Below, one piece after another: positions 56,201-64,000 of a stretch of 64,000 bases of DNA. The DNA is taken from contig JAJEKV010000002.1 of NCBI GenBank assembly GCA_021234155.1, positions 35,754,128 through 35,818,127 on the forward strand, in the 5' to 3' direction. Source of the stretch: Isoetes taiwanensis (Eukaryota > Streptophyta > Lycopodiopsida > Isoetales > Isoetaceae). Each line of letters starts with the position of its first letter. Position 1 is the stretch's first letter. Made by a program: the position numbers and the translations under genes. The notes under the pieces are model-generated. The model searched no databases. It was given only the letters and a program-made list of their open reading frames with translations, and was not told the DNA's origin.

Positions 56201-59069
56201 GCTTTCGGCAGGTACACCAACCAACCATCTGTTAGCATTGTATTTTTGGGGTCCAAATGATATAATTGGATTTTCCCTTTATTTTTCGTGGGTAGTTCGC
56301 ATGTATGCGGCTACCCACTATCCACCATTGTAGAAAATCTGCTGAGATAATTGAGAAGCCTATCTATCGGGCGGTTTGTTGGTTTCATGCGAGTCCCATT
56401 CTAGAATTATGAATTTTCTATGTACCATAAACGCTGTTAGTTGTATTTGGAGTAGAAGAACGATTGCCCAGCCACTTCTTATACTCAATTCAATTAGTAC
56501 TATCAGATTTGATACATCCTTGTTGAGCTGCCTTCTTCTAAATGGCCTTCTACTTTCTCAAGAAATTAACTTCTGCGTTGACGAGGTTCAAAAGCTGCTA
56601 GAATTATTTGAATAAGGTAGTTTGATGTGAGTCGCTACATTTTCCTGATAGATAGTACACCTGCATTTTTAGGGGTACTTACAGGATTTTAGCCTTTAGT
56701 ACATTCATCTCCTAATTTATGTTATTGTTCTATCAACTCCAGTTATCACTTCGTGTGGCTAAAGGTGAGTTAAGTGCGGGAGCTGCTGTAGTGAGGCCAC
56801 CGGGGCATCATGCAGAGGCCGATGAAGCTATGGGGTTCTGTTTGTCCAACAATGTTGCCATTGCAGCCCATATTCTTGTTCATGGCAAGGTATTTTCTTA
56901 CAGGACACATTTCCCTTCATGAATTTGTTTGTGACTGGTGAATCCAGTACAACTTTTCTCCTTCACATTGTAAGGCAGATGTGAAAACGTTCGTGAATGT
57001 TGGTGACTTTTTGCATCTAAAGAATGTTCAGTCTGTATGCATGTTTTGCCCTGTAAACTGGATTAACACGAAACTTCTGAATTTAAGAGAAGTTCTGTAG
57101 GTTACAATTTGCATAGGCGCAAATTTTTTGAAGTGGAGGTAGCATTATAACAAAATACATCGATTGCACACTTGCAAGATGCATCTTCTAAATTAGCCAT
57201 GTGACCCACAAGCAAACAACTGGCCATACTCAATACAGGCAGCCATATGCTATAGTATGCCTGTTGTCTTTTAGGTAGTTTTTGAGCGCCCTGTGAGTTA
57301 GGAAATCATATCAAGGACCAAGGAATATTACAACAGTTTGCAGCTTTAATTCAGGCAGTTACTGGAGTGAGAAGGGTGTTAATTATCGACTGGGATGTGC
57401 ACCATGGCAATGGAACACAACATATGTTTTGAAATCATCCCCAGGTGTTGTACTTCTCTATACATAGGTATAGCATTAGTTCCTTTCTGTTCTGCATTTC
57501 TTGAATTCATAATCTGAAGGGCAACGTTCTATCACATCTTCTCACTCAGTATTACCTTTAATATGCTCATATAATGAGTAATGTGCTGAGTTCAAGGGGT
57601 ATAACCTTTTTATTCATCACAACTACCTTGCTTGGGAAGGCTTTTTAGATTAGTTGTGGTTTAGATCAGCATCTACTAGGCTGGCATATACTTGTGGAGG
57701 CAATCTATGGAAGACAATCTATGTTGCCCCCTCATCCCATCACCCTTTACTCACAGGAATGACATGGGGGATGGTTCTACAGCTTTATTGCGAAAGACTT
57801 TTAGCTGCTTGATGATTTCTGGCAATCTCTTAACTTTGTGATGTCAATCATATGAGAGGCATGGGAAAGCCAAGTTTGGTACCATTTTGACATAAATCTT
57901 TTTTGGCATATTTTAAAGGAATGGATGTTTAATTGAATAAGATCTGTATATTTTTCCTTGTTGTCATTTGTTAAGCATACAGCTTATTTCACATAAGCTT
58001 TATACATAGCAGATATGATTATGGAGGATTTTATCCTGGAGGAGATGATGGTTATTATGACAAAGTTGGAGCATCTGAAGGTGCTGGATATAATATCAAT
58101 GTTCCTTGGCCACATGGTGGGTTTGGAGATGGCGACTATCTGGCCGTTTGGGAATACCTATTGATGCCAATAGCAAAGAATTTCAATCCTGATATTGTTT
58201 TGATTTCAGCCGGATTTAATTCTGGTAAGGCACCACTTTCTGCTTTCCTTCCATCTAGGGTGTTTTGACAACATACCTGGTTTTCTTCAACTTTAGCTGA
58301 AGGGGATCCTCTAGGTGGTTGCAAAGTAACACCATACGGCTACTCTCATATGATGCACAAGGTAGTTTAATCTGTTATTTTGTATCTGAGAGCTCCGTAG
58401 CAAAATTGACAATGTTGTTTACAGTTAATGGAACTGACTGGAGGGAAAGTTGTTTTGGCCCTTGAGGGTGGCTATAATCTTCATGCTATTGCACATGCAT
58501 ATCATGCATGTCTCCAAATTCTTCTTGGCGAGTCTCCAATTGAATCTCCAAGAATCTCACAACCATTGGGGATAACTTGGTGCCTCTTAGAGGAGGTCAT
58601 GTTCGTTCAGAGCTGGCTCATATTCATCTTATTGATTATCTGATGTTTTTTACAGCATTTTTCTTACAAGGTATATGCGACTTAGATTTTCCAGCTTTTA
58701 TTTTGACAGATACATCAGGAGATTTATAGCTATTGGCCCTATCTAGGAAAGAAAATTGAGATAAGTTTTGTTGAGATTGAAAGTAGTGAGAAGGCAAGAT
58801 ATTCCCTATATGCATTTACAGCTTTAGAAATAGTCATTGAGAATATGCATGCTGCTATCTTTCCCAGGAGGAAACATTTGAAAGCATTAGTAGTGATGGG
58901 GAATGTCAAGAAGCTTATAGCAAACAGCAGGAGAACTGGATTATGACAGAAGCCAAGACTATTTTTGAACATGAAACATCATGTGGAGAGCTCGTTGTTG
59001 TTCTTGACCAATTAAAAGTGTCTGCAAAAGACAAGTCAACATTGTCCATTGAGAAAAATGAATTTACTG

Positions 59070-60728
59070 TCTCCGAAGCAAATGTGGAAACACAAGACTC
59101 CTCATGCCATTGGGAGATAAGGAACAGTGCGACCCTTGCCTTCACAATGCTTGTGCATCGTACAGTTGGATTTCTGAACATTCATTCATGACAATCAGCA
59201 AGGCGTGCAATCACAGGCTTTGAGTTCTTTCACAGGTTTGTGCTTTTAGCGATCCGTTATTTATAACATTTTGTGTGTAAACTGTTCATTCCATGTTCAG
59301 GTATCCAGCATTACACTCTTTTCTTCTGCAAGAATTGAGTTGTGCAACACTTGAGCTTGAGCTTGAGCATAATTTGCAGCTTCAGGGAGGCAACAATGCG
59401 GCATTATCAAATAGGTTGCACCCAAGCTTAGCTCCTGTGCTCATCATATTGTCTCGGCTGAAGCCTTCAACTATCAACACTGGAATAGATGATTGGCTTA
59501 GTCCTTCGCCATTTATACCATATGTGATGAGATGCGCAACTCAATGCAATCTGAAAGTTCGAGTTCTTGCATCAAATGCGTTAGCACCACTTGTGCCATT
59601 TGAGAGTCTTCTTGATATAATGCTTCAGTTGGTCAAGAGCATGCCTTATGTGCATTTAGGCAGTGTTGGTCAAGATGGAGACACAATCAACTGGAAGCAA
59701 GCATTGTTATTTAATGCTATTCATGGCATGCTGCTTCAAATAAGCTCCCTCTTGAAGTCAAATTGTTCCGCTATTCCAGATGTGAAAAAGCGCAAGAAGA
59801 TATTTTTGGAAGTATATGAACACGTGCTTATTCCTTCTTGGCTTGGTTCTCCAAGGTTATGCCCTTGCCCACTAGTAATTACAGAGTTTCTTAATGTGGT
59901 GGAGGGTAGGCTGCAACTAATTCAGAGCTGTCCCAAACTATTAAAGCATCATATGCTTCTGATTGGTAAGCTCCAGAGGCTTCTTTTGGAGACATGTCTA
60001 AAATGTTTAGACCATGATCAATACAATCCTTGGAATGCTAACATTATAAGATTACGGTCTACAGCAGCTGAATTGTACTTTTCTAATACTTTTGAAGGAC
60101 AAAGGAAGGCAGCACAGGGATTGTCAAGAGAAGAAAATGGAACTGTTGAAAGCTTTTGTGAGGGCGCACACTTTAACTTTGTTTTGAAGAAAGCATTATC
60201 CCATGATAGATACGAGGTACATCTTGCTACGTTGAAGGTCTTGAGAAAGACCCCAGGGCAAACCATAGAAAGCTATAAGAAGCTGCATTTGGAAGCACCC
60301 AATGCAACTTATTTAAATGGCGACTTTTTTTTGCCTACATTTTTTATTGAACTTTTGAAAGTTGAACTACACCCACGTTGCATGCAGCGGATCTTACAAG
60401 TTCTTTTCCGTTGGACATGTATGACTAAAGAATGCCCACTTCCTGTTGAAAACGTTCCTAGGACTTTCAGCCCTGCTCACATATATGGATCTCATAGAAT
60501 TCTAGTATAGCTATCTGGAAGACACTAACAAAAGTTTATGAAACTACAAAACTAGCAAAATGTAAGGAATATACAATTCGATGCCTTGGCCTATGGCTAA
60601 ATAAGATTGGTAAATGCTTTCAACAATTTATCAATTTAGGCACTTTATCAAATGAGGCAGAAATGGGTGATGTTATTTGCATATGGACCAGGATTGTTGA
60701 CAAGCACAGTGCCCCTGACATTATAACG
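59070..60728 (+). pseudogene. THADA/TRM732 homologue fragment (DUF2428)
   Basis: From about 59090, WEIRNSATLAFTMLVHRTVG then SARRAITGFEFFHR are read with TGA between them. An intron (59236-59300) precedes the long frame 59301-60510, which begins YPALHSFLLQEL and includes LHPSLAPVLIILSRLKPS and CATQCNLKVRVLASNAL. This is the DUF2428 region of THADA/Trm732. Text in another frame continues to about 60725 (CKEYTIRCLGLWLNKIG, RIVDKHSAPD). The yeast homologue partners Trm7 in 2'-O-methylation of tRNA position 32. The N-terminal part (over half) is absent, and stops occur near 59190 and 60510. It follows histone deacetylase text with no promoter between. Confidence 0.85.
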
Positions 60729-61315
60729 CGATGGTCATGATCAAGATGTTCTCCAGCGAACGTGTCCACGAGGTACGAGAACAAACCAATGCAACATGTC
60801 GACGAGGTACGAGTACAAACCAACGCAACGCCAGAAGACGGGATGAGCAACTGGACCGACGACCCAGCGTTCCACCAGATACCTTATGTCGCCGTGGGAT
60901 GCAGAGTCGTAATCGTCACCAACATCGACATACCGGGAGAAGTAGTCAACGGAACAACAGGAACAGTCGCGTTTGTAGAGACCGACGAGCATACGGCGAC
61001 GCGAAAGGCATCACGGTCTACATCGATGACTTCCTCCACCACAAGCATGTCAAGCGAACGCTGGTCGAGTACAGGCACCAAGGGCCTAGGACCATCTTCA
61101 AGAAGACGTTCCCGCTCGCGCTGGCGTACGCCATGACGGGGCACAAGAACCAGAGCTCCATGATAGAAGGCAATGCAATCATGGTCGTGAGGAGGGCGTT
61201 CACGCCCGGGCTGCTATACATGATGCTCTCCCGAGTCAAGGACAGGAAGCAACTGTCGATCGTGTCGCCAATCACGACGGCGGACTTCCAGCTGAACAAG
61301 ACGCTGCTAATGTAG
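60729..61315 (+). pseudogene. PIF1-like helicase C-terminal fragment, GC-rich
   Basis: Two overlapping frames, 60762-60990 and then 60990-61315 after one frameshift, encode IPYVAVGCRVVIVTNIDIPG and EVVNGTTGTVAFVETD, then FPLALAYAMTGHKNQSSMIE and FTPGLLYMMLSRVKDRKQL. This is the C-terminal RecA2/SH3-like part of PIF1-family helicases. In the usual HKSQG motif the G and part of the context are changed (HKNQSS). The GC content is clearly higher than in all neighbouring coding sequence, and codons end mostly in G or C. It joins THADA text abruptly near 60728. It may come from a Helitron or related element, or from a GC-rich donor genome. No Helitron end was found nearby. Confidence 0.75.
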
Positions 61316-62930
61316 TCGGTTCAAAATATGTCGCAATCAAAAGGTCAATAATTTAGAGCTTTACTTCAGTCTATGTAAATAAGTTGCATGTTAATCATGT
61401 CCAGATGCTATATTTCAGTGAATCAATACACGCAAGGGTCCTCAAAGTTCTGATCAGGTTGCAAAAGACAACCATGTTCTTGAAGACTAATGAAGTCGTT
61501 TCAAATTATCACGGAAGAAAAACCAACGCGAACCTGACTGCCTAGCCTTCTTCCCAATTCTGCTAGTTATTTTCTCAAAAATTAGAAAGGTAATATTTCT
61601 GGGCTGAGGATAGACGACACGTGCGCAAAAAGAAGGAAAAAAATCTAAGAATGCCACGTTTTTATTTCTGTGAACTCTGCTCTCACACATCGCGGTCATA
61701 GCTCAGGTACTGACGCAGGAGGTTGCCAACTGTAAACAAACCGCGTTCTATTTTGCAATGGGGGATAAGATTCCTTTGACACTCAGGTGCATTTTCGTAG
61801 ACAAGCCTATGTGAAAAAATATTCATTTCCGTTTCTTAACTTGCGGACCACCAGACCACAGAAGGAAGACTGAAACAGGTAGCTGAAGCATGCCGCCTTC
61901 CTGTTGTTACGGTGGTGAGGCAGTGGTAGAAACCATGGTATGGGCTGCAGGAACTTTAGCGGGGAAGGCAAGAAACATAATGGTATGGGCTGAAGCCAGA
62001 TCCGGTGGAGGAATTAGGTGAGGGTTTCTTAATTTTCTCCATCTTTTTATTCTTACCATTTATGCCTCAGTTGCTTCTGCTTCAGCTCTGACCCTATCTT
62101 CTAAAATCAAGACCCTTAACCCTTTTCCCATAGGTCCTACCTTCCTGGGTTCGAAGCTAAACCATCGGATTTTGCAGACTGCTGTTGCCAACAGATATTT
62201 CTGTAAACTCTAGGGGTTCAGAACATTTCGTGCACTTTTCTTTCTTTTTGGAATCCACTAGCATTGTTATAGCTTCTTAAAGATAAAGGATTCCATCCTT
62301 ATGACTATGTTTTTCTTTTCCTCTTTTTCTTTGTTTTGTAAGCCACAACTTAGAGCCAGTAACCTTACTTAACCCTAATCCCCTCTACCACATGTATAGA
62401 TCGAGCCGCAAAAACTCTGCTGGAACAGAGTAAGAAACAGGGGAGAAGCATTTATTATAGAAGCTGATCCATTTTTGCGAACAAAGTTAATAGGAGGATG
62501 GCGTCGAAGCTAGAACTCTAGTAAGCCCTCACCCTTTTGTTCAACTCTGTTTTAGCCTGAGTTCTTTAAGAAACTTGGTCACTGTTTTAAGATTTTTTAT
62601 AAGCAGATTCTTTTCAGCTATCAAGGCTGCATTGATAACATGCTAATATTACATAAAACAAAGGTGGATATTTCTAGTCTTTGCATTTAGGAACATAAAG
62701 TAGTTTAGTTGCATTTAAGTCAATGTGAGTGCATCGGTTCATTTTTTTATGCATGAGTTCCATATTTACCCTGCAGTCCTTACCAGTTAATCTTCATATC
62801 ATGAGAGTCTGTTTATTAGCTTGGACATGGAAATGATCTATTACATCATAAGTTGCCTAACATCTGACATGCGAGTTGACATTATTCTAGTGACTAGATG
62901 TTGAATGTCTTAAGGTGCTTATCTCATGTC
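61316..62930. other. intergenic, no recognisable gene
   Basis: The stretch is AT-rich. There may be a 5' leader or first exon of the dihydrouridine synthase gene near 62500-62520 (ATGGCGTCGAAGCTAGAACT then GTAAG), but this is unproven. Confidence 0.4.
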
Positions 62931-62940
62931 TGTAATGCAG

Positions 62941-63990
62941 ACTGCAACTATTCAGTATGGTATCTGTGACAAGAAACCAACAATGCCAGTAAGGAAGAAA
63001 GAGTACAATCATGGATTGTGCATTGACTCCATGTGTCCACTAGGCTTGGGAGCAATGGAGGTGGTGCCCATGGTGGAAGGCTCGGAATTACCCTTCCGAT
63101 TGCTATGTAGGAAGTATGGTGCAACTGCTGCTTATTCATCAATGCTACATTCTCGAATATTTTCTGAAAAGGTGATTTATTGCAGAAAAGAATTTAGTAC
63201 TTGCCCGGTAAACTCTTTGGCCAGTATATGTGAATAACAATATTACATGTTTGTTAAATGCTAGAAGCCATATGCGTTATTGCAGCATTTGATGGCAGGG
63301 GGTAGACCATTATTTGTTCAGTTTTGTGGCAATGATTCAGACACTTTATTGGCAGCTTCACAAATAGTAGAACCATTATGGGATTACATTGATCTTAATC
63401 TAGGGTAAGTGTATGACAACATGCTCTAATTCGGGATAATTAAGCCTGTACAATGACGTCTGTCAATCATTATATTTAATATGTTACATTGAAATTAACA
63501 TTTGCATTTGATTACTCTTTATATGGCAATTATACCTTGTGTTGATCGTGTTGTAGATGTCTGTAGAAGATAGCGAGCCGAGAGAATTATGGATCATTTT
63601 TAATGGATAACTTACTGTTAGTCTCATTGATTGTTTCTAAAATGGCATCCAACCTAGAGATACCTGTTTCCTCTAAAATTAGAATTTTTCCTGAAGTAGA
63701 CAAAACGGTGACACATGCACGGATGTTGGAGGAATCAGGTTGTGCACTTTTGCATGTTCATGGAAGAACAAGAAACAAAAATGTTCTAGGATTACTCAGG
63801 GAGAATGGGATCAGATTGTAGCTATTAAAGAATGGAATCTCGAAATTGCTTTTGAATGGTCTTGAAAATTGTCTATTACTTGAATAATTTGAGGAATTTA
63901 AGCCCATGCAAGCGGAGAAAGAATTGAATTGCAATCTAAATCATCTCCAGGGTAGAGTGCAGAGCCAGAATCCATCTTTCTAATGCAAAC
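62941..63990 (+). pseudogene. tRNA-dihydrouridine synthase (DUS1-like), broken
   Basis: Exons are 62941-63207 (VVPMVEGSELPFRLLCRKYG, MLHSRIFSE), 63286-63404 (GRPLFVQFCGND, YIDLNLG) and 63557 on (KIASRENYGSFLMDNLLL, VSSKIRIFPEVDKTV, LLHVHGRTRN). This is the TIM-barrel of DUS1-type enzymes, which reduce U16/U17 of tRNA with FMN and NAD(P)H. The expected GCPQ catalytic motif reads G-C-L-stop: TAG at 63564-63566 follows the active-site Cys. After HGRTRN the frame shifts, and a degraded tail (EWDQIVAIKEWN) follows. The gene runs to or beyond the window edge. First exons were not identified. Confidence 0.88.
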
Positions 63991-64000
63991 ATTACTTAGT

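Larger units (their letters stand above)
54297..58620 (+). pseudogene. class II histone deacetylase (HDA5/HDA18-like), broken
   Basis: Exons visible are 54297-54438 (ATG; KVGIVYDHRMCAHACPDDPDHPETPE), 54524-54658 (EAREATTEELASVHSEKQI), 56743-56889 ([20 protein letters not shown]), about 57359-57467 ([18 protein letters not shown]), 58013-58224 (YGGFYPGGDDG, LISAGFNS), 58297-58361 (DPLGGCKVTPYGY) and 58425 on ([10 protein letters not shown]). These are the zinc and charge-relay motifs of plant class II HDACs, which remove acetyl groups from lysines. TAA at 54386-54388 and TGA at 57430-57432, in place of Trp, interrupt it, and a segment between exons 2 and 3 is missing. A LINE 3' end and duplications sit in the intron at 55.4-56.2 kb. 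THADA sequence follows directly. Confidence 0.88.

Noticed and set aside
60729-61700. A complete Helitron ending just after the helicase fragment
   Set aside because: No stem-loop followed by CTAG or a similar end could be found between 61315 and 62000.

Overview
The window looks like nuclear DNA of a land plant, most probably a seed plant. It is AT-rich and intron-bearing, and it carries plant gene families: DUF569 fascin-like proteins, EXORDIUM-like, BAHD acyltransferase, 4CL-like ligase, a class II histone deacetylase and a THADA/TRM732 homologue. Plant-type transposons surround them. I cannot name the species. Intact genes are few; most of the 64 kb is transposons, gene fragments and pseudogenes.

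Layout. At 0.8-8.1 kb an unrecognised open reading frame is split by a Ty3/gypsy chromovirus (1547-7474) with two LTRs, a 5-bp target duplication and a decayed gag-protease-RT-RNaseH-integrase-chromodomain polyprotein. At 8.1-10.2 kb a second unrecognised coding block lies between clusters of GC-rich palindromes. At 10.7-12.1 kb is a 5'-truncated LINE (minus strand). At 13.2 kb is a 31-bp perfect inverted repeat. At 14.09-16.67 kb is a complete non-autonomous Helitron. At 18.6-20.0 kb is another unrecognised coding block with a perfect palindrome. At 20.2-21.8 kb is a decayed hAT transposase (minus). At 22-26.4 kb are LINE 3' ends and a kinase fragment.

At 28.2-29.2 kb (minus) and 46.8-47.9 kb (plus) lie two DUF569 genes, the only host genes here that look intact. 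Between them is the most striking object: a 14.2-kb CACTA transposon (30250-44421) with 44-bp perfect terminal inverted repeats and a TAA target duplication. It carries a divergent TnpA-like gene (minus), a multi-exon TNP2/DUF4218/DUF4216 transposase (plus) with one in-frame stop, and captured BAHD and 4CL-like fragments. It also carries a SET-domain reading frame placed inside what can be read as an intron of the transposase gene.

At 48-52 kb are a second LINE, a gypsy RT fragment and fold-back elements. At 52.1-53.2 kb are fragments of an EXORDIUM-like gene and of a protein kinase (minus). From 54.3 kb to the end is a plus-strand series of broken genes: histone deacetylase, THADA/TRM732, a GC-rich PIF1-like helicase tail joined to it, and a DUS1-type tRNA-dihydrouridine synthase whose catalytic motif is followed by a stop.

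All calls rest on reading the sequence and on remembered family motifs. No database search was possible, and exon borders were chosen by eye from GT/AG sites and reading frame.
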